Positions 24,941-34,675 of a stretch of DNA of 64,000 bases are shown piece after piece (positions within the stretch are counted from its first letter, which is position 1; every line of letters begins with the position of its first letter). The DNA is taken from the NCBI RefSeq assembly GCF_000517065.1, contig NZ_KI912105.1, positions 3,845,641 to 3,909,640 of the forward strand, in the 5' to 3' direction. The stretch comes from Alkaliflexus imshenetskii DSM 15055. GTDB lineage: Bacteria; Bacteroidota; Bacteroidia; Bacteroidales; Marinilabiliaceae. Both the position numbers and the translations under genes were made by a program. Under the pieces are notes generated by a model, which had not been told where the DNA came from, did not search any database, and worked only from the letters and a program-made list of their open reading frames with translations.

Positions 24941-25074
24941 TGTTTTAAGGCTTACGAACAATAAACCCGCATTTTTCCTTGAATTAATCTGGTGTAACAT
25001 GCTATTACATCGGCTTATAGGTTCATGGAGAGGTGCGTTTTTAGTATATATAACTCAAATTAAACGACAAAGTA

Positions 25075-26604
25075 ATGAACATACTAATAGGAGTATTGGC
25101 CTTTATTGGCGGCAGTTTAGCCACGTGGGTCATCATTGTTCAGGCAATGAAATCCCGATCACGAAAAATAATTCGTGAGGCTGAATCAGAAGCTGAAGTA
25201 ATTAAGAAGGACAAAATCCTTCAGGCCAAAGAGAAGTTTCTGCAGCTGAAAGCTGATTATGAGAAGGAGATTAACAGTAGAAACGCCAAAGTATTGGCCG
25301 TTGAAAATCGGTTGAAGCAGAAAGAGCTAGCCATATCTCAGAGATTAGAAGAATATCAGCGCAAGAAGAAAGAAGTTGATACCGTTCGTGAGAATTTGGA
25401 TACACAACTTGAACTGGTTGAACGCAAAGAGGAAGAACTTGAAAGACTTCATAAGCAGCAGATTGATAAGCTCGAGTCCATCTCAGGCATGTCTGCCGAC
25501 GAAGCCAAGGAAATCCTTATGGAGTCTCTGAAAGGCGAAGCAAAATCAGAAGCTATGTCATATATCAATGACATCATGGACGACGCCAAAATCAATGCCA
25601 ACAAAGAGGCCAAACGAATTGTGCTGAATACAATACAGCGAGTGGCAACTGAAACTGCCATCGAAAATTCTGTGACCATTTTCCATATTGATTCTGACGA
25701 GATTAAAGGTCGCATCATTGGTCGTGAAGGACGAAATATTAGGGCGTTGGAAGCAGCTACAGGCGTTGAAATTATAGTGGATGACACCCCTGAAGCAATT
25801 GTTTTATCAGCTTTTGACCCCATGCGTCGTGAAATTGCCCGTTTGGCACTACACCAATTGGTTACCGATGGCCGTATTCACCCGGCTCGTATCGAGGAGG
25901 TGGTGAATAAAGTACGCAAACAGGTTGAGGAAGAGGTTATTGAAACCGGAAAACGGACAACCATTGACATGGGCGTTCATGGTTTGCATCCCGAGTTAAT
26001 CAAGCTGGTGGGTAAGATGAAATACCGCTCATCGTATGGGCAAAACCTATTACAGCATAGCCGTGAAACCGCTAACTTGTGTGCCCTGATGGCATCTGAA
26101 CTGGGACTGAATGCCAAGCGAGCCAAGCGAGCCGGTTTGTTACATGATATTGGTAAAGTTTCTGATGAGGATCCGGAATTGCCACACGCCATTCTTGGTA
26201 TGAAGCTGGCTGAGAAATATAAAGAGAAACCTGATATTTGCAATGCAATTGGTGCGCACCACGATGAAGTGGAGATGACAACCATGATTGCACCAATTAT
26301 TCAGGTGTGTGATGCCATTTCAGGTGCGCGCCCCGGTGCCCGTCGCGAAGTGGTTGAAGCATATATCAAGCGACTGAAAGATTTGGAAACACTTGCATTA
26401 AATTATCCCGGTGTTTTGAAAACCTACGCCATACAGGCTGGTCGTGAGTTGCGTGTAATAGTGGGCAGTGAAAAGGTTACTGATAAAGAAGCCGAAGAGT
26501 TATCCTACGATATTGCTAAGAAAATACAAACGGAAATGACATATCCCGGACAAGTAAAAATTACCGTTATCAGGGAAACGAGAGCAATAAGCTACGCCAA
26601 GTAG
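25075..26604 (+). CDS. rny: Ribonuclease Y
   Basis: 509-residue endoribonuclease that starts mRNA decay at the membrane. Order: N-terminal membrane anchor ([20 protein letters not shown]), long coiled coil (about 25-190), KH domain with [17 protein letters not shown], and HD domain with [24 protein letters not shown] and GAHHDEVE as metal ligands, then the C-terminal [16 protein letters not shown]. Length and order are standard. It ends the zapA group; a strong terminator follows. Confidence 0.96.
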   Translation: MNILIGVLAFIGGSLATWVIIVQAMKSRSRKIIREAESEAEVIKKDKILQAKEKFLQLKADYEKEINSRNAKVLAVENRLKQKELAISQRLEEYQRKKKEVDTVRENLDTQLELVERKEEELERLHKQQIDKLESISGMSADEAKEILMESLKGEAKSEAMSYINDIMDDAKINANKEAKRIVLNTIQRVATETAIENSVTIFHIDSDEIKGRIIGREGRNIRALEAATGVEIIVDDTPEAIVLSAFDPMRREIARLALHQLVTDGRIHPARIEEVVNKVRKQVEEEVIETGKRTTIDMGVHGLHPELIKLVGKMKYRSSYGQNLLQHSRETANLCALMASELGLNAKRAKRAGLLHDIGKVSDEDPELPHAILGMKLAEKYKEKPDICNAIGAHHDEVEMTTMIAPIIQVCDAISGARPGARREVVEAYIKRLKDLETLALNYPGVLKTYAIQAGRELRVIVGSEKVTDKEAEELSYDIAKKIQTEMTYPGQVKITVIRETRAISYAK

Positions 26605-26627
26605 TTATAACCAATTCAAAAACAAGT

Positions 26628-26657
26628 AAAGGGCGGTGCCACGGCATCGCCCTTTTG
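26628..26657 (+). terminator. Terminator after rny
   Basis: AAAGGGCGGTGCC (26628-26640) pairs with GGCATCGCCCTTT around ACG, with one G-T pair, and ends in a T run. The stem is GC-rich and strong. Confidence 0.85.
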
Positions 26658-26692
26658 CATACAAGAAACAAGCCTTGGTCATTTTATTTCTG

Positions 26693-26719
26693 TTGACACG
26701 GATTAATTTGTTATTTTTG
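26693..26719 (+). promoter_or_regulatory. Promoter for the nucleotide-sugar genes
   Basis: TTG at 26693-26695 as a -33 element and TATTTTTG at 26712-26719 as the -7 box, with a 16-base spacer, 19 bases before the ATG of the epimerase gene. Confidence 0.65.
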
Positions 26720-26738
26720 CATCACTAACCGAAAATCA

Positions 26739-27722
26739 ATGGCTATTATCGAAAACAGCAGCGTTCTGGTAACCGGCGGCGCCGGTTTTATTGGTTCCAA
26801 CATCATAGATAAGTTGATGAATCAGGGCAACCGGGTAGTGTGCCTCGACAATTTTTCAACAGGTAAACGGGATAATATAGCCCACCACTTGCCAAACGCC
26901 AATTTTAAATTGATAGATGGCGATATAAGAGATTTTGCAACCTGTACAAAGGCAACACAAGGAGTTGATTTTGTGCTCCATCAGGCTGCATTAGGTTCCG
27001 TGCCACGTTCAATAAAGGATCCGATAACCACCAACGAGGTAAATGTAACAGGATTTCTAAATATGCTTGTGGCATCAAGCGATGCAGGTGTAAAGCGTTT
27101 TGTTTATGCTGCAAGCAGTTCTACTTATGGTGATAGTAAAGAGTTGCCTAAGGTGGAAGAGCGCATTGGAAACCCTTTGTCGCCTTATGCGGTAACTAAA
27201 TATGTGAATGAATTATATGCAAATGTGTTTTCATCGGTGTATAAGATGGAGATTATTGGTTTGCGCTATTTCAATGTGTTTGGTCCACGACAGGATCCTA
27301 ATGGTGCTTATGCGGCCGTTATACCGCTCTTCGTAAAATCACTTATCTCTAAAACATCGCCATTGATAAACGGAGATGGAAACTTCTCAAGGGATTTTAC
27401 CTATGTGGCCAATGTGGTGCAGGCCAATGAACTTGCCGCAACAACAACCAGTACAGAAGCTATTAATACTGTATATAATATTGCCTGCGGCACCAGAACA
27501 ACACTTAACGAGCTATTCAGCGTAATAAAAGGCGAATTGTCTGCTTTTGATGCGGAAATAGTCCACACCAAGGCAATCTATGGTCCCGAGCGTGCAGGCG
27601 ATGTGCCGCACTCACTTGCCTCAATCAGCAAGGCGCAAAAGTTTCTCGACTATATGCCAACTCATTCTTTTTCTCAAGGTATTAAGGAAGCAATTGGCTG
27701 GTATTGGGAAAATCTTGCCTGA
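26739..27722 (+). CDS. UDP-GlcNAc-type 4-epimerase (WbpP/TviC-like)
   Basis: 327-residue extended short-chain dehydrogenase. NAD-binding GGAGFIGSN (12-20); catalytic S-T and Y-x3-K (AASSSTYGD, then SPYAVTKYV). SVPRSIKDP and [22 protein letters not shown] match WbpP/TviC epimerases, which interconvert UDP-GlcNAc(NAc) and UDP-GalNAc(NAc). The enzyme is cytosolic and feeds surface-polysaccharide or glycan precursors. It leads the gmd-fcl pair by 51 bases and has its own promoter. Substrate preference (N-acetylated or uronic forms) cannot be read from the sequence. Confidence 0.88.
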   Translation: MAIIENSSVLVTGGAGFIGSNIIDKLMNQGNRVVCLDNFSTGKRDNIAHHLPNANFKLIDGDIRDFATCTKATQGVDFVLHQAALGSVPRSIKDPITTNEVNVTGFLNMLVASSDAGVKRFVYAASSSTYGDSKELPKVEERIGNPLSPYAVTKYVNELYANVFSSVYKMEIIGLRYFNVFGPRQDPNGAYAAVIPLFVKSLISKTSPLINGDGNFSRDFTYVANVVQANELAATTTSTEAINTVYNIACGTRTTLNELFSVIKGELSAFDAEIVHTKAIYGPERAGDVPHSLASISKAQKFLDYMPTHSFSQGIKEAIGWYWENLA

Positions 27723-27773
27723 TTATTTTAATCACAAACAGTTTCATACATTATTATACTAGTACAAATCAAA

Positions 27774-28889
27774 ATGTCAAAAACAGCATTAATTACAGGA
27801 GTAACCGGTCAGGATGGAGCCTATCTGTCTGAATTTCTTTTGAAAAAGGGATATACCGTTCACGGTATCAAACGCCGTTCGTCGTTGTTTAATACTGAAA
27901 GAATCGACCACATCTATCAGGATCCTCACGCCGAGAACCGTAATTTCACTTTACATTATGGTGATTTAACCGATTCGACAAACCTTATCCGCATTATACA
28001 AGAGACACAACCGGACGAAATATATAACCTGGCAGCCATGTCACATGTGGGGGTTAGTTTTGATACACCAGAGTATACTGCAAATGCTGATGGCATCGGA
28101 ACCTTGCGATTTCTTGAAGCGATAAGGCTTTTGGGATTAACACAGAAAACCAAGTTCTATCAGGCTTCAACCAGCGAATTGTATGGTTTGGTGCAGGAGG
28201 TTCCACAAAAGGAGTCTACACCTTTTTATCCGCGTAGCCCATACGCTGTGGCTAAGTTATATGGTTACTGGATAACCGTAAACTATCGTGAAGCCTACAA
28301 CATGTATGCCTGCAACGGTATTCTTTTTAACCATGAGTCGCCCATTCGTGGTGAAACTTTTGTTACCCGAAAAATTACACGTGCTGTATCACGCATTGGT
28401 CTTGGATTACAGGATAAACTCTATTTGGGAAATTTATCGGCACAGCGCGACTGGGGGCATGCCAAGGATTATGTAAAAGCAATGTACCTTATTTTGCAAC
28501 AAGATGAGCCTGATGATTATGTGGTTGCAACCGGTGTAACCACTGAGGTTCGTGAGTTTGTGCGTATGTCATTTTCCTACCTTGGTTGTGAAATTGATTT
28601 TAGGGGCAAAGACGCCGAAGAGAAAGGATATATTGTTTCAAGCACCAACGAGGAGTTTGCCCATTTAATAGGCAAATGTGTTGTGGAAGTGGATCCTCGC
28701 TACTTTAGACCCACAGAGGTAGAACTGCTTATTGGCGACCCTTCTAAAGCGAAAATGAAATTGGGATGGGAACCAAAGTATGATCTTGATGCGCTGGTTC
28801 AAGATATGATGCAGTCCGATCTCAAATTGATGAAGAAGGAGAAATACCTGAGAGAGGGCGGATATCAAACGCTAAACTACTTTGAATAA
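27774..28889 (+). CDS. gmd: GDP-mannose 4,6-dehydratase
   Basis: 371 residues. Signatures: [15 protein letters not shown] at the N-terminus, [31 protein letters not shown], catalytic STSELYG and [12 protein letters not shown], and the C-terminal [16 protein letters not shown]. The enzyme makes GDP-4-keto-6-deoxymannose from GDP-mannose with NADP(H). Its TAA stop overlaps the start of fcl by one base (TAATG), so the two are translationally coupled. Confidence 0.97.
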   Translation: MSKTALITGVTGQDGAYLSEFLLKKGYTVHGIKRRSSLFNTERIDHIYQDPHAENRNFTLHYGDLTDSTNLIRIIQETQPDEIYNLAAMSHVGVSFDTPEYTANADGIGTLRFLEAIRLLGLTQKTKFYQASTSELYGLVQEVPQKESTPFYPRSPYAVAKLYGYWITVNYREAYNMYACNGILFNHESPIRGETFVTRKITRAVSRIGLGLQDKLYLGNLSAQRDWGHAKDYVKAMYLILQQDEPDDYVVATGVTTEVREFVRMSFSYLGCEIDFRGKDAEEKGYIVSSTNEEFAHLIGKCVVEVDPRYFRPTEVELLIGDPSKAKMKLGWEPKYDLDALVQDMMQSDLKLMKKEKYLREGGYQTLNYFE

Positions 28890-29974
28890 TGCAAAAAAGC
28901 AGTAGAATATATATAGCAGGACATCGCGGTTTGGTTGGTTCGGCTATCACACGGCATCTGCAAACCGAGGGGTTTACCAATCTGATTTTACCCGGCAGGT
29001 CGGATTTGGATTTGGTGAATCAGGACCAAGTGTCTGCTTTTTTTGAAAAAGAGAAGCCCGAATATGTTTTTCTGGCCGCTGCCAAGGTGGGTGGCATAAT
29101 GGCAAACAATACATACCGTGCAGATTTTATTTATGAGAATCTGCAAATACAGAACAACATCATACACAACGCCTGGAAACATGGGGTTAAGAAACTTCTC
29201 TTTTTGGGAAGTTCCTGCATATATCCCAAGTCATGCCCACAACCCATGAAGGAGGAGTATCTGCTCACCGATACTCTGGAGTATACAAATGAGCCTTATG
29301 CAGTGGCAAAAATTGCCGGAATGAAAATGTGTGAATCCTATAACATCCAATATGGGACAGATTTTGTATCCGTAATGCCAACAAACCTTTATGGACCAAA
29401 TGACAATTACAATCTGCAAGGTTCACATGTTTTACCTGCTCTTATCCGTAAGATGCATCTGGGAAAATCTTTAGTTGAAGGTCAAATGACCGAAATTCGT
29501 AAAGATTTAAGTAAGCGTCCAATGCACGGATACACCCCTGATATGTCGGACGATGAAATTGTAACCAGACTTCAGGAGTTTGGAATTTTTATGGGTGATA
29601 AAGGTGTTGAGATTCGTTTGTGGGGCACAGGTACGCCCCGGCGTGAGTTCTTGCATTCTGATGATTTGGCCGAGGCGGTTGTTTTTGTCATGAAACATGT
29701 TAGTTTTGCAGATGTAGTTAATGAAAGAGGGCTGCAGGAAGTTCGAAACACACATATAAATGTTGGCTCAGGTGTTGATCTTTCCATTTCAGAACTGGCA
29801 CTGTTGGTTCAAAAGATAACCGGATACAGCGGCGAAATTAGCTGGGATTCGTCAAAACCCGATGGAACCTATCAAAAATTGATGGATGTGTCACGGTTGA
29901 AACAACTGGGCTGGCAAGCCCGGATATCATTAGAAGAAGGCATTAAAAAAGTTTACGATGATTATAAAAACTGA
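28889..29974 (+). CDS. fcl: GDP-L-fucose synthase
   Basis: 361 residues, about 40 longer than the E. coli enzyme because of an insert (about 205-240, containing [16 protein letters not shown]) that I recall from Bacteroidota homologues. NADP-binding GHRGLVGSA, the SSCIYPK and PYAVAKIAG catalytic region, and [13 protein letters not shown] are intact. It epimerises and reduces the gmd product to GDP-L-fucose. Fucose transferases are not seen nearby, so the sugar is used elsewhere. Confidence 0.96.
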   Translation: MQKSSRIYIAGHRGLVGSAITRHLQTEGFTNLILPGRSDLDLVNQDQVSAFFEKEKPEYVFLAAAKVGGIMANNTYRADFIYENLQIQNNIIHNAWKHGVKKLLFLGSSCIYPKSCPQPMKEEYLLTDTLEYTNEPYAVAKIAGMKMCESYNIQYGTDFVSVMPTNLYGPNDNYNLQGSHVLPALIRKMHLGKSLVEGQMTEIRKDLSKRPMHGYTPDMSDDEIVTRLQEFGIFMGDKGVEIRLWGTGTPRREFLHSDDLAEAVVFVMKHVSFADVVNERGLQEVRNTHINVGSGVDLSISELALLVQKITGYSGEISWDSSKPDGTYQKLMDVSRLKQLGWQARISLEEGIKKVYDDYKN

Positions 29975-30020
29975 TACCCAAATCCGCTGAAACTGTTTAT
30001 TAATCCCCAAATTAAATAAC

Positions 30021-30509
30021 ATGAACAGAGTTTGTATTGATGTGCGCGAAAAGTTTCGTGCTACAAAGGGTTTTATGACCCGAAAAGTTTTAATGGTTCT
30101 GATAGGTGCGGCACTTATTGCTGTTTCTGGTTGCAAAAAAGATGACCCAAAAGACGAGACACCTCCAGTGATTGAAATCTCAAAACCCGTAGAAAACGAT
30201 CTCTATCTGATAACCGATTTTATCGAGTTTAGCGGCAGGTTTTCAGACGATAAAGAGCTGGACAGGGTAGAGGTATCGCTCATCTACCTTGGGCAGGTGA
30301 GTCCGTCAGCAGGCAGACTAAAAGATACGGGAGCCTGGGAGCCACAGCAGGTAATAACCTTGACAGGGGCTGCACAAAATTTTCAGGATTTTAAGTTGTT
30401 TAACATGGCAATTCCTGACAGAACCTACGGTTTTTTTAAACTCCGTTTTGAGCTCTTTGATAAAGAAGGCAACTCTTCGTTGAAGGAGATCGTCATATCA
30501 ATCAGCTAA
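30021..30509 (+). CDS. DUF4625-like lipoprotein
   Basis: 162 residues. Hydrophobic stretch and lipobox AVSGC, then KKDDPKDETPPVIEISKP, typical of DUF4625 lipoproteins with an immunoglobulin-like fold; the rest alternates strands (VEVSLIYLG, FKLRFELFDKEGNSSLKEIVIS). The ATG at 30021 follows an A-rich leader and gives a long basic n-region; the ATG at 30075 gives a more ordinary 20-residue signal, so either may be used. It may bind surface ligands; function unknown. Confidence 0.8.
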   Translation: MNRVCIDVREKFRATKGFMTRKVLMVLIGAALIAVSGCKKDDPKDETPPVIEISKPVENDLYLITDFIEFSGRFSDDKELDRVEVSLIYLGQVSPSAGRLKDTGAWEPQQVITLTGAAQNFQDFKLFNMAIPDRTYGFFKLRFELFDKEGNSSLKEIVISIS

Positions 30510-30674
30510 AATCGGATTGTGTTTAAATGTTGGATTTTTTATGCAGGTACTGCTAATGATTATGCGTAAAAGATAGTCCTAACATGCTAATTAAAAGCTG
30601 ATATGAGTTTGAGTGGGTGTATACTGTATTAGTTATCAGGATTTTGTAACTACCTTAGGGTGAAATGATATTGC

Positions 30675-31850
30675 ATGTCGCAGTTTGATGAAATCTATAA
30701 TAGAGAAGGAACCCGTGCCATAAAGCTGGAGTATCGGGACAAGGTGTTTGGTAATTCAGATGTTATTCCATTATGGGTGGCAGATATGGATTTTGCTGCA
30801 CCACCTGCTGTACTCAAGGCTTTGCAACAAAGGATGGCGCATCCGCTTTTTGGTTATACCAATCGTCCGAAACCATTTTTTGAAGCCATTCAGAGTTGGG
30901 TTAAGCGCAGATTTAACTGGGATGTGGAGCAATCGTGGATTGAGTTTTCGCCCGGAGTGGTACCCAATTTGGGGCTGGCAGTTCAGGCGTTTACAAATCC
31001 TGGTGATGGTGTAGTGGTACAGCCGCCGGTTTATCCGCCTTTCTTTGGTGTGGTAAAGGATTTTGGCCGCAAGGTAGTTGAAAACCCATTGATTGAGACC
31101 GAGAGTGGCTACGTGATGGATTTAGAGCATTTGGATAAAGTGACATCCTCACCTGATGTAAAGTTATTCCTTTTGTGCCATCCCCACAACCCGGTTGGGC
31201 GGGTATGGTCACCTGATGAACTGCTTAAAATGGGTGAGATCTGCCTGAAAAATGGTGTAACAATCATTTCGGATGAAATTCATTGCGACTTAACGCTATT
31301 TGGCCATCAGCATCAACCTTTAGCTACTTTGTCGCATGATATAGCCAACATTACAGTTACCTGTATGGCACCCAGCAAGACATTTAACCTGGCTGGGTTT
31401 AGTACTTCTTATATGATTTCATCCAACCCAGAACTCTTAAATGCTGTGCGGCAACAAGTCATGGGCTACCATTTGCACATGGGAAATACTTTTGGTGCTG
31501 TGGCGCTTGAGGCTGCATATAACGATTCAGAGGATTGGCTCGAGGAGTTAAAACCTTATCTGGAGAGTAACATAAATCTGGTAATTCAATTTTTAAAGAC
31601 CCACATGCCCGAAGTAAAAGCCAGAAAACCAGAGGCCACTTATCTTATGTGGCTCGATTTTAGGGCTTGGAAACTAAACTCTTCAGAATTGAAGAATTTT
31701 ATGGTTCACAAAGCCGGGCTGGGATTAAATGATGGTGTAACTTTTGGTAAAGAGGGCCGAGGTTTTATGCGAATGAATATGGCCAGCCCTCAAAGTGTGA
31801 TAGAAAAGTCACTGAGTCAGCTGCTTACAGCGTATGAGTCTATGAAGTAG
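30675..31850 (+). CDS. PatB/MalY-type PLP-dependent C-S lyase or aminotransferase
   Basis: 391-residue fold-type I PLP enzyme. Signatures: VIPLWVADMDFAAPPAV near the N-terminus, FGYTNRP, FSPGVVPNLGLAVQAFT, LCHPHNPVGRVW, ISDEIHCDLTL and the PLP lysine in APSKTFNLAGFS, all PatB/MalY-like. Members cleave cystathionine or related C-S bonds; some act as aminotransferases. The C-terminal substrate-carboxylate Arg is in GFMRMNMA. Isolated gene, converging on the EamA gene with only 6 bases between stops. Confidence 0.9.
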   Translation: MSQFDEIYNREGTRAIKLEYRDKVFGNSDVIPLWVADMDFAAPPAVLKALQQRMAHPLFGYTNRPKPFFEAIQSWVKRRFNWDVEQSWIEFSPGVVPNLGLAVQAFTNPGDGVVVQPPVYPPFFGVVKDFGRKVVENPLIETESGYVMDLEHLDKVTSSPDVKLFLLCHPHNPVGRVWSPDELLKMGEICLKNGVTIISDEIHCDLTLFGHQHQPLATLSHDIANITVTCMAPSKTFNLAGFSTSYMISSNPELLNAVRQQVMGYHLHMGNTFGAVALEAAYNDSEDWLEELKPYLESNINLVIQFLKTHMPEVKARKPEATYLMWLDFRAWKLNSSELKNFMVHKAGLGLNDGVTFGKEGRGFMRMNMASPQSVIEKSLSQLLTAYESMK

Positions 31851-31856
31851 TCTAAT

Positions 31857-32744
31857 TTAACCTCTGGTGGGAAATTTCTTTCGCAAAACCGGAAATAAGA
31901 ATACTGCTGATAACACAATTAATGTCCCCAGGTAAAAGCCAGGGGACATTTTTTCTGTATCGCCAAACATGAAAAATGCCATTAGTATTCCATAAACCGG
32001 TTCAAGGTTTACAGTCAACACCACGGTATAGGCCGACAGACTTTTCATCACTTTTACGCTGGCCATAAAGGCATAGGATGTACAAACAATGCCTAGCAGT
32101 AAGAGATATATCAAATCGTTTTCTTTGGGAATGGGAAAATATGCGTTAAAACTTCCACTGACAAGCATAAATAGGGTGATTGCCAGAAATCCGCCACCCA
32201 TCTCATAAAAACTGATTGTAACAGGATGGTGTTTTTTTACCAATGCTTTGTTGAGCACGGTAAATAGAGCCGCCAGAAACGCCGATAACAGCGCAATCAG
32301 GATGCCCAAAAAGTGATCCGGCTCAAATTGGAAAATGATATAAAGTCCGATGATGATCACAACACCGGTTAACACCTCCAAAAAAGAGATTCGCCGCCTG
32401 ATAATTGCGGGCTCTAAAAAACTTGTAAATAGCGTTGTGGAAGCAAGGCATCCCAACGCAACAGAAATTGTGGATATCTTTATGGCATGAAAGAAGGTAA
32501 TCCAGTGAAATGCGACAATGAAACCAATCCCAACCATAACCATTAGCGATTTGGGCGATACATCTATTCGTTTTTTAAGACCCAAAAGCATCAAACCCAA
32601 GGTTACGAAAGCAATCAGCATCCTATACCAAACCAACGAAATGGCATCGAGTGTTATTAACCTGCCCAGGATGGCAGTAAATCCATAAATAAATACAATA
32701 ATGTGCAGGTGTATAAGATGCTTTTTGTATTGTTCCATTGGCAT
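31857..32744 (-). CDS. EamA-family (drug/metabolite) transporter
   Basis: 295 residues with ten hydrophobic segments in two EamA repeats, the hallmark of DMT-superfamily exporters in the inner membrane. The loop RLITLDAISLVWYRMLIAF and the second-repeat GGFLAITLFMLVSGSF are typical; the C-terminus is basic (RKKFPTRG). The substrate cannot be predicted. It converges with the PatB/MalY gene with no visible terminator. Confidence 0.9.
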   Translation of the reverse strand: MPMEQYKKHLIHLHIIVFIYGFTAILGRLITLDAISLVWYRMLIAFVTLGLMLLGLKKRIDVSPKSLMVMVGIGFIVAFHWITFFHAIKISTISVALGCLASTTLFTSFLEPAIIRRRISFLEVLTGVVIIIGLYIIFQFEPDHFLGILIALLSAFLAALFTVLNKALVKKHHPVTISFYEMGGGFLAITLFMLVSGSFNAYFPIPKENDLIYLLLLGIVCTSYAFMASVKVMKSLSAYTVVLTVNLEPVYGILMAFFMFGDTEKMSPGFYLGTLIVLSAVFLFPVLRKKFPTRG

Positions 32745-32892
32745 GATTTTAGATGCGCCAAAAATGCAAAATATCCCGCAATTTTAGGCTCATAATTGCG
32801 GTAATTAAGTGTTGTATTTGAGTGGTTTTGATTAATTTTATTGAATTAATAGAACATCTCGGAAACGATAATCTAATCCAAAAAAACAAACT

Positions 32893-33720
32893 ATGAATAC
32901 TGAAAAGAGGAATTACATTGGTTTAGTTGTAATTGCTGTTACATTGACATCTTTTTTATGGGCATGTTCCACTGTACCCATAACCGGAAGACGGCAGTTC
33001 ACTCTCATTCCTGAATCGGAATTAATGGCGATGAGTTTTACGCAGTATTCCCAATTTTTGCAAGAGAGCAAACTTTCCACCAATAAAGAGCAAACAGCAT
33101 TGGTTAAAAACGTAGGCACAAGAATATCCGTGGCTGTGGAAAAGTATTTTGCCGACAAGGGACTATCTAATCAGTTGGCAAATTTTCAGTGGGAGTTTAA
33201 TCTGATTGAGGATGACACGCCCAATGCCTGGTGTATGCCGGGAGGTAAGGTGGTTTTTTACACTGGCATATTACCTATTACAAAGGATGAGCACGGAATA
33301 GCCGTGGTGATGGGGCATGAAATTGCACATGCGGTGGCCAAACATGGGAGCGAACGAATGAGTCAACAACTTGGCGTGCAGTTTGGAGCGGTAGCTCTAA
33401 GCGCCATTTTAGCAGAGAAGCCGCAGGAAACGCAAAACCTCTATATGATGGCTTATGGTGCCACATCCCAAATGGCATTAATCTTACCTTATTCCAGAAC
33501 GCATGAGTATGAGGCGGATCGATTGGGGTTGATATTCATGGCTATGGCAGGGTATGATCCATCGGCAGCTGTTGATTTTTGGAGCAGGATGGCTGCTTTA
33601 AGCGGTAGAGGTAGTTCTATGGCATTTTTGAGCACACACCCATCCGACGAAGCGCGTATTCGTAATCTGCAAAAAGTGCTTCCGGAGGCGATGTCATATT
33701 ATCAGCCTGCAACCAGGTAA
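32893..33720 (+). CDS. M48-family lipoprotein metalloprotease
   Basis: 275 residues. Signal peptide and lipobox FLWAC with Cys25, so membrane-anchored in the envelope. The zinc site HEIAH is at 142-146, with the third ligand Glu in EYEADRLG. TVPITGRRQFTL and MPGGKVVFYTG are typical of the LoiP/YcaL/BepA type of M48 protease, which degrades misfolded outer-membrane proteins. No TPR domain follows (BepA has one), so it is closer to LoiP or YcaL. Monocistronic, with a terminator after it. Confidence 0.92.
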   Translation: MNTEKRNYIGLVVIAVTLTSFLWACSTVPITGRRQFTLIPESELMAMSFTQYSQFLQESKLSTNKEQTALVKNVGTRISVAVEKYFADKGLSNQLANFQWEFNLIEDDTPNAWCMPGGKVVFYTGILPITKDEHGIAVVMGHEIAHAVAKHGSERMSQQLGVQFGAVALSAILAEKPQETQNLYMMAYGATSQMALILPYSRTHEYEADRLGLIFMAMAGYDPSAAVDFWSRMAALSGRGSSMAFLSTHPSDEARIRNLQKVLPEAMSYYQPATR

Positions 33721-33735
33721 GCATAGTACAGAAAT

Positions 33736-33774
33736 AAAAAGGCACCGCAACCAATTGGTTAGCGGTGCTTTTTT
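33736..33774. terminator. Bidirectional terminator
   Basis: GCACCGC-AACC-AATT-GGTT-A-GCGGTGC (33742-33768) with A5 on the left (33736-33740) and T6 on the right (33769-33774). It ends both the forward M48 gene and the reverse kdsA gene. Confidence 0.88.
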
Positions 33775-33792
33775 GTTTACATCCGTTTGTTA

Positions 33793-34614
33793 CTAAAGTC
33801 TGTTCACGGCATCTCTTATTATTGACAGTTTGGTAAGCAAGTTCTCTAGCAAGTCGAGCCGAAGCATGTTGGCGCCATCCGATTTGGCGTTGGCGGGATC
33901 GTGATGTGTTTCAAGAAAAAAGCCATCAACCCCAACAGCCACACCTGCACGTGCTACTGTTTCAATGAGTTCAGGCTTTCCGCCGGTAACACCTGACGAT
34001 TGGTTGGGTTGCTGCAGCGAATGGGTGATATCCAGAACAACAGGCGCTCCCAGTTTTTGCATGGCCGGAATTCCTCTGTAGTCCACAATTAAGTCCTGAT
34101 AGCCGAACATGGTACCTCTATCGGTTATCATCACGTTTGGGTTGCCACAATCGCGCACTTTCTCTACAGCATACTTCATGGCGTCGGGTGCCAGAAACTG
34201 TCCCTTTTTGATGTTTACTACTTTACCTGTATGCGCAGCAGCCATCACAATGTCAGTTTGTCGGCAAAGGAAGGCAGGAATCTGTAAAACATCTACATAT
34301 TCGGCAGCCATAGCCGCCTCTTCTGCCGAGTGGAAATCGGTAACGGTTGGTACATCAAAGGTTTCACTTACTTTGCGAAGAATTTTCAGTGCCTTTTCAT
34401 CGCCGATGCCGGCAAATGAGTCGATGCGTGAACGGTTTGCTTTACGGTATGAGCCTTTAAATACGAAAGGTATTTTCAACTTATCTGTTACCCGTAAAAT
34501 TTCTTCGGCAATACGCAGCGCCATCTCTTCACCCTCGATGGCACAGGGACCGGCCAACAAAAAAAACTGGCCGCTGTCGGTATGTTTTATTTTTGGAATG
34601 TTGCTAATAGTCAT
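33793..34614 (-). CDS. kdsA: 3-deoxy-8-phosphooctulonate synthase
   Basis: 273 residues, condensing arabinose 5-phosphate with PEP to Kdo-8-phosphate, an essential step for lipopolysaccharide. Signatures: LAGPCAIEGEEMALRIAEE, VFKGSYRKANRSRIDSFAGIGDE, FLCRQTDI, VVNIKKGQFLAP, MITDRGTMFGY, DITHSLQQPN. A Gram-negative envelope with Kdo is therefore implied. Transcribed alone, apparently. Confidence 0.96.
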   Translation of the reverse strand: MTISNIPKIKHTDSGQFFLLAGPCAIEGEEMALRIAEEILRVTDKLKIPFVFKGSYRKANRSRIDSFAGIGDEKALKILRKVSETFDVPTVTDFHSAEEAAMAAEYVDVLQIPAFLCRQTDIVMAAAHTGKVVNIKKGQFLAPDAMKYAVEKVRDCGNPNVMITDRGTMFGYQDLIVDYRGIPAMQKLGAPVVLDITHSLQQPNQSSGVTGGKPELIETVARAGVAVGVDGFFLETHHDPANAKSDGANMLRLDLLENLLTKLSIIRDAVNRL

Positions 34615-34675
34615 TTTATTGATTGTTAGTTAATTTGATACGCGAGTGATGATATTTTTTAAGTCTGATATACGG

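Noticed and set aside
24941-25074. Possible 6S-type RNA between zapA and rny
   Set aside because: The spacer is only 134 bases and shows one small hairpin, not the long central-bubble structure of 6S RNA.
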